Both the position numbers and the translations under genes were made by a program. Below, piece by piece: positions 19,709 to 32,072 of a DNA stretch of 64,000 nucleotides. The notes below the pieces were generated by a model, which ran no database searches, was not told the origin of the DNA, and saw nothing but the letters and a program-made list of their open reading frames with translations. Position 1 is the first letter of the stretch. Every line of letters begins with the position of its first letter. The DNA comes from Proluteimonas flavola (GTDB lineage: Bacteria; Pseudomonadota; Gammaproteobacteria; Xanthomonadales; Xanthomonadaceae): positions 1 through 64,000 of the forward strand of contig NZ_JAIWPU010000028.1 of NCBI RefSeq assembly GCF_021191705.1, read 5' to 3'.

Positions 19709-20131
19709 TCAGTGCTTGAGGGTCTTGCGCAGACGCTCGAGCGCCTGCAGCTGGACCACGGCCTCGGCCAGCTTCTGCTGGGCCTCGGCGATGTCCATCG
19801 CCTCGCCGCGGCCGGCCAGGATGCGCTCGGCCTCGTCCTTGGCCGCCTTCACCGCGGCCTCGTCGATGTCGTCGGCGCGGATCGCGGTGTCGGCCAGGAT
19901 CGTCACGACCTGCGGCTGCACCTCGAGAATGCCGCCGCCGATCGCGAAGTCGAGCACTTCACCGTTGGGCTGGGTCACGACGACCTTGCCCGGCTTCAGA
20001 CGCGTGATCAGCGGCGCGTGGCGCGGCGCGATGCCGAGCTCGCCAAGCTCGCCGGTGGCCACGACCAGGGTCGCTTCGCCGTGGAAGATCTCGGCCTCTG
20101 CGCTGACGATGTCGCAACGGATGGTGCTCAT
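19709..20131 (-). CDS. atpC: ATP synthase F1 epsilon subunit
   Basis: The 140-residue epsilon subunit sits on the central stalk and regulates ATP hydrolysis. It has the N-terminal beta-sandwich ([39 protein letters not shown]) and the C-terminal two-helix part. It is the last gene of the operon. A 145-base spacer containing a GGGATT-rich inverted repeat separates it from atpD. Confidence 0.97.
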   Translation of the reverse strand: MSTIRCDIVSAEAEIFHGEATLVVATGELGELGIAPRHAPLITRLKPGKVVVTQPNGEVLDFAIGGGILEVQPQVVTILADTAIRADDIDEAAVKAAKDEAERILAGRGEAMDIAEAQQKLAEAVVQLQALERLRKTLKH

Positions 20132-20155
20132 GGTGTCCTCGCTATGCTCGGAAAC

Positions 20156-20259
20156 GGGATTGGGAATTCGGGATTGGGGATCCGGAAAAGCCGCTTCCGA
20201 AGCACGTCCAATCGTCCGATGTCCCGCTCTTTCGAATCCCGAATCTTCAATCCCAAATC
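20156..20259. repeat. GGGATT-rich inverted repeat between atpD and atpC
   Basis: A left arm built of tandem GGGATT/GGAATTCGGGATT units is answered about 60 bases later by TCGAATCCCGAATCTTCAAT and similar CCC-AATC units. The RNA could fold into a long imperfect hairpin. It resembles the elements at 21716-21798 and 22687-22784. Confidence 0.8.
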
Positions 20260-20276
20260 ACGGGAAGCTCGCGGCC

Positions 20277-22668
<2,392 letters not shown>

Positions 22669-22686
22669 TTAGCTCGCTCCGCTCGC

Positions 22687-22784
22687 GGGGATTCGGGATT
22701 GGGGATTGGGGATTCGCACAATCGATCCCGTCCCGTCACGAAGCCCTGGTTTTCCTAATCCCGAATTCCGAACACCCAATCCCG
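22687..22784. repeat. GGGATT-rich inverted repeat between atpA and atpG
   Basis: GGGGATTCGGGATTGGGGAT on the left is answered by CTAATCCCGAATTCCGAACA and CCAATCCC on the right. This is the third copy of the type in this operon, again filling an intercistronic spacer. Confidence 0.82.
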
Positions 22785-22789
22785 CGGGC

Positions 22790-24355
<1,566 letters not shown>

Positions 24356-24407
24356 CGGGGGTTCCCTTGAGCCGGCGTTGCCGCCGACGTTGCAATTGAA
24401 AATCGTG

Positions 24408-24935
24408 TCAGTGCGTCAGCGCGGACTGCAGGCGCGCCAGCTTGCCCTTGAGCGAGCCGTCGATCACCACGTCACCGGCCGAGATCACCGCGCCGCCGAT
24501 CAGCGATGCGTCCACGGCCGTCTCGACCTGGACCTCGCGACCGAAACGACGCTTGAGCGCGGCGCGGATCTGCTCCACTTCTGCGTCCGGCAGTTCGGCT
24601 GCCGACGTCACCGTCGCCAGCACGATGTGCTCGGCTTCGGCACGCAGCTCCTCGTACTGGCCGGCAATCTCCGGCAACTGTGCGAGACGGCCATTGCTGG
24701 CCAGCAGTGTGAGGAAGCCGGCGAACTTCTCGTCGGCGCCCTCCGGTGCGAGCAGCGCGACGGCATCGTCGTGCGACAGCGCCGGGTGGCCGAGCAGCGC
24801 GGCCGCCTGCGGATCGGCAGCGACGCGGGCCGAAAACGCGAGCGCGTCCGACCACGGCGCGAACTGGCCGCCGTCACGCGCGATCGCGAACGCGGCGCGG
24901 GCATACGGACGGGCGATCGTCATGGCCTGGCTCAT
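24408..24935 (-). CDS. atpH: ATP synthase F1 delta subunit
   Basis: The 175-residue delta subunit that joins the F1 head to the b-stalk. The N-terminal helical bundle starts [20 protein letters not shown], and the C-terminal segment contains the family motif [20 protein letters not shown]. It starts 5 bases after the atpF stop, so the two are closely coupled. Confidence 0.96.
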   Translation of the reverse strand: MSQAMTIARPYARAAFAIARDGGQFAPWSDALAFSARVAADPQAAALLGHPALSHDDAVALLAPEGADEKFAGFLTLLASNGRLAQLPEIAGQYEELRAEAEHIVLATVTSAAELPDAEVEQIRAALKRRFGREVQVETAVDASLIGGAVISAGDVVIDGSLKGKLARLQSALTH

Positions 24936-24940
24936 CGGGC

Positions 24941-25411
24941 TCAGATCTCCGCGGCGAGTTCGTCGAGCAGCGCCTTGTGGGCGTTGGCGTCGATCTCACG
25001 CTTGAGCAGACGCTCGGCGCCGGTCACCGCCAGGCTGGAGACCTGACGACGCAGCTCTTCGCGTGCACGGGTGGCCGAGGCCTGGAGTTCAGCGTCGAAC
25101 ATCGCCTTCTGGCGCAGGCCCTCGGTGACCGCTTCGGCCTTGGCGGCCTCGACGATCTGGGTGCCACGCTGGTGGGCCTGCTCGATGATCTCGTTGGCCT
25201 TCGCACGCGCGGCCTTGAGTTCTTCGTTGGCGGTTTCCTGGGCCTGCGCGAGGGCACGCTGGCTGTTGTCCGCCGCGGCCAGACCTTCGGCGATCTTCTT
25301 CTGGCGCTCCTCGATGGCACGGAGCAGCGGCGGCCAGATCTTGGTCGCGATGATCCAGATCAGACCGGCGAACGCCAGTGCCTGGGCAATTAGGGTCAGA
25401 CCGATATTCAT
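24941..25411 (-). CDS. atpF: ATP synthase Fo subunit b
   Basis: The 156-residue peripheral-stalk protein, the same length as E. coli. One N-terminal membrane helix ([20 protein letters not shown]) is followed by a long charged coiled coil ([20 protein letters not shown] to the C-terminus). The ATG before NIGLTLIAQ was chosen; an in-frame upstream ATG would add 13 residues not usual in the family. Confidence 0.96.
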   Translation of the reverse strand: MNIGLTLIAQALAFAGLIWIIATKIWPPLLRAIEERQKKIAEGLAAADNSQRALAQAQETANEELKAARAKANEIIEQAHQRGTQIVEAAKAEAVTEGLRQKAMFDAELQASATRAREELRRQVSSLAVTGAERLLKREIDANAHKALLDELAAEI

Positions 25412-25519
25412 GGGCTTGTGACTGCCTGTCGTGAAGGGTTGGGCGCGCACGCGCGCCCCCTGTCATCCACCGGTGCGGTCATGCGCGAGGCACGCACCGC
25501 ACTGGAAGCGTCAGCTGGA

Positions 25520-25876
<357 letters not shown>

Positions 25877-25893
25877 TCACGTGACGCTGCCGA

Positions 25894-26691
25894 TCAGTGG
25901 TCGTCCTCGGCCAGGCTGAGGTAGACGATCGACAGCATCATGAAAATGAAGGCCTGCAGCGGAATGACCAGCAGGTGGAACAGCATCCAGCCCAGGCCGA
26001 GCACACCGCCGCCGAGCACGCCCAGCAGGCTTGCGCCACCGAGGACCCAGATCAGCAGGAACACGATCTCGCCGCCGAACATGTTGCCGAACAGTCGCAT
26101 CGCCAGCGAAATCGGCTTGCTCAGCCACTCGACGATGTTGAGGATCAGGTTGAACGGCACCATCCACTTGCCGAACGGTGCGAACAGGAATTCCTTGGTC
26201 ATGCCGCCGACGCCCTTGGCGCGCAGCGCGAAGAACACCGTCAGGAAGAACACGCTGATCGACAGGCCGAGCGTGGCGTTGACGTCGGCGGTCGGCACCG
26301 GCTTCCAGTAGTGCACGCCCAGCAGTTCGAGCGGCTTGGCGATGAAGTCCGCAGGAATCATCTTCAGCAGATTCATCAGCAGGATCCAGAAGAACAGCGT
26401 GATCGCGATCGGCGTCACGAGCTTGCTGGAACCGTGGTACGTATCGCGGGCCTGCTTGTCGACGAATTCGAGGCAGATCTCCACGAACGCCTGCCACTTG
26501 CCCGGCACGCCGGCGGTGGCCTTGCGGGTCGCCATCCAGAATGCGAACACCATCAGGCCGCCCATCAGCAGGGCGGTGATCAGCGTGTCCACGTGCAGTG
26601 TCCAGAAGCCGCCGTCGCCCACGGAGGCGGTCAGGTTCTGCAGGTGGTGCTGGATGTAGCTGGTTGGAGTCAGTTCCGCATCAGCTGCCAT
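25894..26691 (-). CDS. atpB: ATP synthase Fo subunit a
   Basis: The 265-residue stator channel subunit with five to six membrane helices. The essential Arg of the proton half-channels is in PISLAMRLFGNMFGGE. The C-terminal helix LLVIPLQAFIFMMLSIVYL and the ending LAEDDH are typical. It is followed by atpE after 83 bases. Confidence 0.97.
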   Translation of the reverse strand: MAADAELTPTSYIQHHLQNLTASVGDGGFWTLHVDTLITALLMGGLMVFAFWMATRKATAGVPGKWQAFVEICLEFVDKQARDTYHGSSKLVTPIAITLFFWILLMNLLKMIPADFIAKPLELLGVHYWKPVPTADVNATLGLSISVFFLTVFFALRAKGVGGMTKEFLFAPFGKWMVPFNLILNIVEWLSKPISLAMRLFGNMFGGEIVFLLIWVLGGASLLGVLGGGVLGLGWMLFHLLVIPLQAFIFMMLSIVYLSLAEDDH

Positions 26692-26719
26692 AAGATCGAA
26701 AACCCTGCCTGTGATTGGT

Positions 26720-27097
26720 TCAGTGCCTGGCCAGAGGCCTGGACATTGCGAGCAACTGCGCGAAGAGCGCGACGACGACCCCGGCGAGCATCGGAACCGG
26801 CGACAAACCCGCCATTCCCACGCCCAGCAGCAGAACCGCCACCACCACGACCCACTTCAACGCCACCCCTACCAGCAGACGCGCGAGCGCGCCTGCCGAC
26901 GGATTGACCCCCCCCCCCAGCGCGACCACGCTCGACAGCCAGCCCCCGAGTGCGATCGCCGCACCGCCGAGACCTGCCGCCAGCGCCCAGCCGGCTCCCT
27001 TTGCGAGGAAGGCGAGCACTGTCACCGCGATCGCGACCGCCTGCCAGGCGATTGCGCGCTGTGCCAGCCGCCGACCCACTGCGACGGACGTCAACAC
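26720..27097 (-). CDS. atpI: ATP synthase assembly protein I
   Basis: A four-helix membrane protein of about 125 residues that assists c-ring assembly or magnesium supply and heads most proteobacterial atp operons. Helices are visible from WQAVAIAVTVLAFLAKGAGW to MLAGVVVALFAQLLAM. The start is uncertain. GTG at 27097 (then LTSVAVGRRLAQRA) has GGAA about ten bases upstream and fits the usual N-terminus; TTG at 27094 and GTG at 27112 are alternatives, and the frame is open to an ATG far upstream. The coding strand holds a run of 11 G in the segment ALGGGVNPS. Confidence 0.85.
   Translation of the reverse strand: MLTSVAVGRRLAQRAIAWQAVAIAVTVLAFLAKGAGWALAAGLGGAAIALGGWLSSVVALGGGVNPSAGALARLLVGVALKWVVVVAVLLLGVGMAGLSPVPMLAGVVVALFAQLLAMSRPLARH
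26908..26918. repeat. Homopolymer tract of 11 C (11 G on the atpI coding strand)
   Basis: Eleven consecutive C on the plus strand lie inside atpI, encoding the Gly run after VVAL. At this length the tract keeps atpI in frame to a normal C-terminus. Such a tract is prone to slippage in replication and to length errors in sequencing. Confidence 0.95.
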
Positions 27098-27159
27098 TTC
27101 AAAGGATTCCACTGTCTGGAGGACACGGGGGCATCGAAACGGCCCCGTCGAGCCGCAAA

Positions 27160-27189
27160 AGTATAGCAGCGGGGTCATTTCCCCTACAA
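27160..27189 (-). promoter_or_regulatory. Candidate promoter of the atp operon
   Basis: On the minus strand a -35 TTGTAG (27184-27189) and a -10 TATACT (27160-27165) are 18 bases apart. The -10 differs from the consensus by one base. The start of transcription would lie near 27152, about 55 bases before the chosen atpI start. Confidence 0.6.
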
Positions 27190-27377
27190 CCGGCGGAGGT
27201 CCTGTTTCGCAATACGCCGCACACCGGCCATCGACCGGAGCCGTGGCGCCCGCGTATTCACAATTTTTCTGCGGATTTCTTCGCAACTGCCCGGAACTTC
27301 CGCCCGCCGGGCCAGTCGTACCTGTGTGTCCGATCTGCCGTCCTTCCTCGTCGGTCCCGCCTGCAGATCGCCACCCC

Positions 27378-27408
27378 GAGCCCCGGCCCGCCCGCCGGGG
27401 CTCTTTTT
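27378..27408 (+). terminator. Intrinsic terminator with no assigned upstream gene
   Basis: GAGCCCCGG (27378-27386) pairs with CCGGGGCTC (27395-27403) around an eight-base loop, and five T follow. It faces the plus direction, yet no plus-strand gene lies between it and gtrA. It may end a small RNA or a leader transcript that starts within about 27190-27300. The rest of the 27190-27541 gap holds no gene I can support. Confidence 0.75.
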
Positions 27409-27541
27409 GCGCGTCGGCAGGTTGCGCGCAGCGCGCGCCACGCTGCGGGAAGAGAAGCGAACGTCGATTCCATGACGACTTCACGTCGGAAAGACTACGG
27501 GTTGCCGACTATCGCCCGCCTCTCCCAGGAAGACTCCCCCG

Positions 27542-28456
27542 ATGTCCCGACCCGCGTCCCGCCTCGCCCTCGCCCTGCTTTCCACCGCCATCCTCGCCAC
27601 GGTCGCCACCGCAGCGCAGGCGCAGAACCGCGACGATCGTTTCGTCCTGCGCCTGAGCGCGTTCAATCCGGAAGCCGAACTCGGTTTCTCGGGTCATGGC
27701 GTCGTCACCGACGGCAGCAGCGACGCGACCTTCGGCTTCGACGAGAGCTTCGACACCGGGCGCGAGTGGCGCCCGCGTGGCGCTGTGGGCTTCCGCATCA
27801 GCGAACGGCAGGCGCTGGTCGGCAACTTCTACGATTACCGCCGCGACGAAACCTGGGAATACGGCGGCAACGTGCTCGATACCGGCACGATCATTCCGGG
27901 CGGCGATGCCATCGAAATCCCGGGCGCCCGCATCGACGGACGCCTGTCGTTCCGCCTGGCGAACCTCAACTACGAGTACGCCGTCGTCAAGAACGACAGC
28001 TTCGAATGGGGCCTGGGCCTGGGCGTGACCTACGCCAAGCTGGAAGCCTTTGCGAACGGCACCTCGACCGGTACCGATCTGGTCGACCCGCAGTTCGAAA
28101 CCGTGAGCTGGGAGCGCGACGGCTTTTCGCCGGGACTGCATACACGCCTGACCTGGACGCCGGCCGAGCGCTGGACGGTCGGCCTGGAAGCCCAGTACCT
28201 GGACACGACCTGGGGCGACATCCTCGAGGAGGACGGCCACTTCGAACGCGGCGGCCTGCTGGTCGAGTACATGGTCAGCGAGCGCGTCGGCCTCCATGTC
28301 GGTTACGACTGGTTCCGCCTGAAGCTCAAGGACCAGTATCGCGGCACCGCGCGCGCCCCGGACGGCATCGACGCAGGCCCGTTCCCGTACTCGGGCAACG
28401 TGACCGGCGATCTGAAGGTCCACGGCCCGATGGCCGGCGTGACGTTCCGGTTCTGA
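27542..28456 (+). CDS. Outer-membrane beta-barrel protein
   Basis: A 304-residue protein with a signal peptide (about 1-28, cleavage after ATAAQA). Many alternating amphipathic strands follow (for example WEWGLGLGVTYAKLE-like and RVGLHVGYDWFRLKLKDQ) and the C-terminus VTFRF ends in Phe, the usual signal for insertion by the BAM complex. Length suggests a small barrel of 8-12 strands, with no plug or periplasmic domain. I do not recognise a defined family beyond general outer-membrane beta-barrel. AGGAAG precedes the ATG. A bidirectional terminator follows the gene. Confidence 0.8.
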   Translation: MSRPASRLALALLSTAILATVATAAQAQNRDDRFVLRLSAFNPEAELGFSGHGVVTDGSSDATFGFDESFDTGREWRPRGAVGFRISERQALVGNFYDYRRDETWEYGGNVLDTGTIIPGGDAIEIPGARIDGRLSFRLANLNYEYAVVKNDSFEWGLGLGVTYAKLEAFANGTSTGTDLVDPQFETVSWERDGFSPGLHTRLTWTPAERWTVGLEAQYLDTTWGDILEEDGHFERGGLLVEYMVSERVGLHVGYDWFRLKLKDQYRGTARAPDGIDAGPFPYSGNVTGDLKVHGPMAGVTFRF

Positions 28457-28501
28457 TTCTCGGCACCGATCCGCGCGCCGGGCAACCAGCGCGCGGACAT
28501 G

Positions 28502-28532
28502 AAAAAAGCCCCGGCATGCCGGGGCTTTTTTT
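28502..28532. terminator. Bidirectional intrinsic terminator
   Basis: A six-A run, a perfect stem AAGCCCCGGC-AT-GCCGGGGCTT and a seven-T run make a strong terminator in both directions. It lies between the outer-membrane protein gene and lpdA, which converge here. Confidence 0.92.
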
Positions 28533-28598
28533 GGGAGCGCGCTTGTGCGCGAGAGACATTGGAGCGAAAGCTTCTTCGCGCGCGAGCGCGCTCCCACA
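28533..28598. repeat. REP-type hairpin element
   Basis: GGGAGCGCGCTTGTGCGCGA on the left and TCGCGCGCGAGCGCGCTCCC on the right are near-perfect inverted arms around a 25-base centre. It follows directly on the terminator, between convergent genes. Confidence 0.82.
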
Positions 28599-28610
28599 AG
28601 GTCGACGCGC

Positions 28611-30437
28611 TTACTTCTTTTTCGGGATGTACAGGTCGGTGATCGTGCCGTCGAACACTTCCGCCGCCATCGCCACCGATTCGCTGAGCGTGGGGTGCGG
28701 ATGGATCGTGTGGCCGATGTCGGCGACTTCGGCGCCCATCTCGATCGCCAGTGCGGCCTCGGCGATCAGATCGCCGGCGTGCACGCCGACGATGCCCGCG
28801 CCGACGATGCGGTGCGTGGCCTCGTCGAACACCAGCTTGGTGAAGCCTTCGGTGCGGCCGATGCCGATCGCGCGGCCACTGGCCGCCCACGGGAACTTGC
28901 CGACGCCGACCTTCAGGCCCTTGGTCTTGGCCTCGGTCTCGGTGATGCCGACCCAGGCGATTTCCGGATCGGTGTAGGCAACCGACGGGATTACCCGTGC
29001 GACCCATTCCTTCTTTTCGCCGGCGGCGACTTCGGCCGCGAGCTTGCCCTCGTGCGTGGCCTTGTGCGCCAGCATCGGCTGGCCGACCAGATCGCCGATC
29101 GCGAAGATGTGCGGCACGTTGGTGCGCATCTGCGCGTCCACGGCGATGAAGCCGCGATCCGACACGCGTACGCCGGCGTTGCCCGCGGCGATCTTGCCGC
29201 CGTTGGGCGTGCGGCCCACGGCCACCAGCACGCGGTCGAAGGTCTTCGTGTCCGGAATGCTCTCGCCTTCGAAGGTGACGTCGATGCCGGTCTTCGCGGC
29301 CTTCGCCTCGACGACCCTGGTCTTGAGATGCGCGGACACGCCCTGCTTCTTCAGGCGGTCGGCCAGCGGCTTGACCAGATCCTTGTCGGCGCCGGGCATC
29401 AGCTGGTCGGCGAGCTCGACGACGGTCACCTCCGAGCCGAGCGCGTGATAGACCGTCGCCATCTCGAGACCGATGATGCCGCCGCCGACGACGAGCAGCT
29501 TCTTCGGCGTTTCGGCCAGTTCCAGCGCGTCGGTCGAATCCATGACGCGCGGGTCGTCCCAGGGGAAACCGGGCAGTTTGAGCGCCTGCGAGCCGGCGGC
29601 GATGATGCACTGCTCGAAGCGCACGAGCTGGGTCGTGCCGTCGCTGCCGGTGACTTCGATCTCGTTGGGCGACACGAACAGGCCTTCGCCGGTGACCACG
29701 CGCACCTTGCGCTGCTTGGCCATGCCAGTCAGGCCCCTAGTCAGCTGGCCAACGACTTTTTCCTTGTAGCCGCGCAGCTTGTCGAGTGCGATCGTCGGCG
29801 CGACGAAATCGACGCCGTAGTCGCTGGCGTGCTTGGCCTGGTCGATCACCTCGGCCGCGTGCAGCAGCGCTTTCGACGGAATGCAGCCGACGTTGAGGCA
29901 GACGCCGCCGAGCGTCTCGTAGCGCTCGATCAGCACGGTGTCCAGGCCGAGATCGGCGGCGCGGAATGCGGCGGTATAACCGCCGGGGCCGGAGCCGAGC
30001 ACGACGATGCGGCATTCGACATCGGCCTGGCGACCCGACGACGGCGCGGCCTTGACCGTTTCCGGCTCGACCGGCGCGCGATGCGAGCGCGCGACCGGCG
30101 GATTGCTGCCCGGCGCTTCGCTCTTCTTCGCTGGCGCGTCCGGTTTCTTTTCAGGCTCGGCGGGCTTCGCGTCGGGGGCAGTCGCATCGCCCGCGCCTTC
30201 GACTTCGATCACCGCGACCACGCTGCCTTCCGACAGCGTGTCGCCGACCTTGACCTTCAGTTCCTTGATGACGCCCGCGCTCGAGGCCGGCACTTCCATC
30301 GTGGCCTTGTCCGATTCCAGCGTGACCAGGCTCTGGTCCTTGGCGACGGTCTCGCCGACCGCGACCAGCACCTCGATCACCGGCACGTCGTCGTAACCGC
30401 CGATGTCGGGGACTTTCACTTCGAGGGTCTGGGCCAT
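28611..30437 (-). CDS. lpdA: Dihydrolipoyl dehydrogenase (E3) with N-terminal lipoyl domain
   Basis: This 608-residue flavoprotein reoxidises dihydrolipoamide in the pyruvate dehydrogenase complex with NAD+. An N-terminal lipoyl domain (about 1-80, lipoyl-Lys in TLESDKATMEVPAS) and a Pro/Ala-rich linker precede the usual E3. The E3 part has the FAD motif VVLGSGPGGYTAAFRA, the redox disulfide GGVCLNVGCIPSKAL, the NAD motif LLVVGGGIIGLEMATV and the active-site His-Glu in HTIHPHPTLSE. Lipoyl-E3 fusions are known in Neisseria and Xanthomonas-type complexes. Its ATG shares a base with the preceding stop (TGATG), implying coupling. GGAG is present upstream. Confidence 0.96.
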   Translation of the reverse strand: MAQTLEVKVPDIGGYDDVPVIEVLVAVGETVAKDQSLVTLESDKATMEVPASSAGVIKELKVKVGDTLSEGSVVAVIEVEGAGDATAPDAKPAEPEKKPDAPAKKSEAPGSNPPVARSHRAPVEPETVKAAPSSGRQADVECRIVVLGSGPGGYTAAFRAADLGLDTVLIERYETLGGVCLNVGCIPSKALLHAAEVIDQAKHASDYGVDFVAPTIALDKLRGYKEKVVGQLTRGLTGMAKQRKVRVVTGEGLFVSPNEIEVTGSDGTTQLVRFEQCIIAAGSQALKLPGFPWDDPRVMDSTDALELAETPKKLLVVGGGIIGLEMATVYHALGSEVTVVELADQLMPGADKDLVKPLADRLKKQGVSAHLKTRVVEAKAAKTGIDVTFEGESIPDTKTFDRVLVAVGRTPNGGKIAAGNAGVRVSDRGFIAVDAQMRTNVPHIFAIGDLVGQPMLAHKATHEGKLAAEVAAGEKKEWVARVIPSVAYTDPEIAWVGITETEAKTKGLKVGVGKFPWAASGRAIGIGRTEGFTKLVFDEATHRIVGAGIVGVHAGDLIAEAALAIEMGAEVADIGHTIHPHPTLSESVAMAAEVFDGTITDLYIPKKK

Positions 30438-32056
30438 CACGGGTTCTCCGGAGTCTGTTGCGTGGGGTCTGCCACCGCCATGCGCGACGCCGGGCGACGC
30501 GCCCAAGTCAGCGCGTAGAGATCGTGGCGGCGGTCGTTGAGGTTCTGCACGGTGCCGTCGTTGCGGGCGACGACGAGATCGTTGAGGCGCAGGTCGGCGA
30601 ACGCGACCTGCTCGACGTTCGGCGTGGTGTCGGCGGCGACGCCGTCGCGCGCGAACGGGAAATCGCAAGGGGTGAGGATGCAGCTCTGCGCGTACTGGAT
30701 GTCGAAGTTGTTGACGCCCGGCAGGTTGCCGACGTTGCCCGACAGCACGACGTAGCACTGGTTCTCCACCGCGCGCGCCTGCGAGCAGTAGCGCACGCGC
30801 AGATAACCTTCGCGGGTGTCGGTGCAGAACGGCACGAACAGGATCATCGCGCCCTGGTCGACCAGGTGGCGGCCGAGTTCGGGGAACTCGCTGTCGTAGC
30901 AGATCATGACGCCGATCGGCCCGCAGTCGGTCATGATCGCCTGCGCACTGTCGCCGCCGCCGATGCCCCACCAGGTGCGCTCGTTGGGCGTGGGATGCAG
31001 CTTGTCGCGCGTGTGCAGCGAGCCGTCGCGCAACGCGACGTAGCAGATGTTGCGCACCTTGCCGTCTTCACCGTCGCTGGTCCGCGTGGGATGCGAGCCG
31101 CCGACGATGTTGATGTTGTGGCGCACCGCCAGTTCGCACAGCAGCTGCGCGAACCGCTCGGTGTAGCCGGTCAGCGCCAGCAGCGAATCGACCGGCGACA
31201 GCGGCTTGTTCTCGACCGACAGCAGCTGCAGCGTGAACAGTTCGGGGAACACGACGAAATCGGCGCGGTAGTCGGCGGCGATGTCGACGAAGTACTCCAC
31301 CTGCGTGGCGAACTCCTCGAACGAGGCGACGCGGCGCTGCTGGTACTGCACGGTCGCCACGCGCACCGAATCGGGCAGCGGGCGCTGCGTGCCGCGCGTC
31401 GGCGCGTTCGCGTCGATCTTGGGATTGCGCCAGAGCAGGTGCGCGGCGTAGCCGGCCGATTCGAGATCCTGCGGCAGATAGCCGGGCAGCACGCCGATCA
31501 GTTCGAAGCCGTTGCGCAGCTGGAAACTCAGCGCGCGGTCGCGGACCCGGCCGGCGACCACATCGGCGACGTAGGCGCGCACATCGCCCCGATAGCGGCG
31601 CGCGCGACGCGAGAAGCCCGGCAGGCGTCCGCCGAACACGATGCCCTTCAGGCCCAGGTCCTGGCACAGCCGCTTGCGCAGTTCGTACATGCGTCGCCCG
31701 ATGCGCAGGCCGCGATGCGCCGGATCGACGCAGACCTCCATGCCGTAGAGCCAGTCGCCCGTCGACAGATGCCGCGATGCGTAGCCGCCGCCGGAGATCT
31801 CCTGCCAGCGATGCGGCGCCATCGCCGCGCGCTCGTCGATGCGGAAGGTCGCGCAGTAGCCGACCGCCACATCGTCGTAGTACGCGACGAACACGCCCTG
31901 CGGGAACTGGGCGATCTGGCCGTTGAGCATCTCGGCCGTGTAGCCGTTCTCGTGACCGTAGATGCGGTCGCTCAGCGCGACGATCGCCGGAATGTCGGCG
32001 ATGCCGGCATGGCGCAACGTCAGTCGCGCCCGCTCGCGCGTGGACGTGTCGCTCAT
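30437..32056 (-). CDS. GNAT acetyltransferase - carbon-nitrogen hydrolase (nitrilase) fusion protein
   Basis: A 539-residue two-domain protein. Residues about 10-200 form a GNAT N-acetyltransferase fold with the acetyl-CoA loop in DPAHRGLRIGRRMYELRKR. Residues about 240-510 form a nitrilase-superfamily hydrolase with the full Glu-Lys-Cys triad: FPELFTLQ, RDKLHPTPNER and GVMICYDSEFPE. Such fusions are known from genomes, but the substrate is not established. It lies between aceF (16 bases upstream) and lpdA (one-base overlap), so it is transcribed with pyruvate dehydrogenase. That position suggests a link to acetyl-CoA or lipoyl metabolism, which is inference. Confidence 0.9.
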   Translation of the reverse strand: MSDTSTRERARLTLRHAGIADIPAIVALSDRIYGHENGYTAEMLNGQIAQFPQGVFVAYYDDVAVGYCATFRIDERAAMAPHRWQEISGGGYASRHLSTGDWLYGMEVCVDPAHRGLRIGRRMYELRKRLCQDLGLKGIVFGGRLPGFSRRARRYRGDVRAYVADVVAGRVRDRALSFQLRNGFELIGVLPGYLPQDLESAGYAAHLLWRNPKIDANAPTRGTQRPLPDSVRVATVQYQQRRVASFEEFATQVEYFVDIAADYRADFVVFPELFTLQLLSVENKPLSPVDSLLALTGYTERFAQLLCELAVRHNINIVGGSHPTRTSDGEDGKVRNICYVALRDGSLHTRDKLHPTPNERTWWGIGGGDSAQAIMTDCGPIGVMICYDSEFPELGRHLVDQGAMILFVPFCTDTREGYLRVRYCSQARAVENQCYVVLSGNVGNLPGVNNFDIQYAQSCILTPCDFPFARDGVAADTTPNVEQVAFADLRLNDLVVARNDGTVQNLNDRRHDLYALTWARRPASRMAVADPTQQTPENP

Positions 32057-32072
32057 GCCGGGCCCGGGCCGG

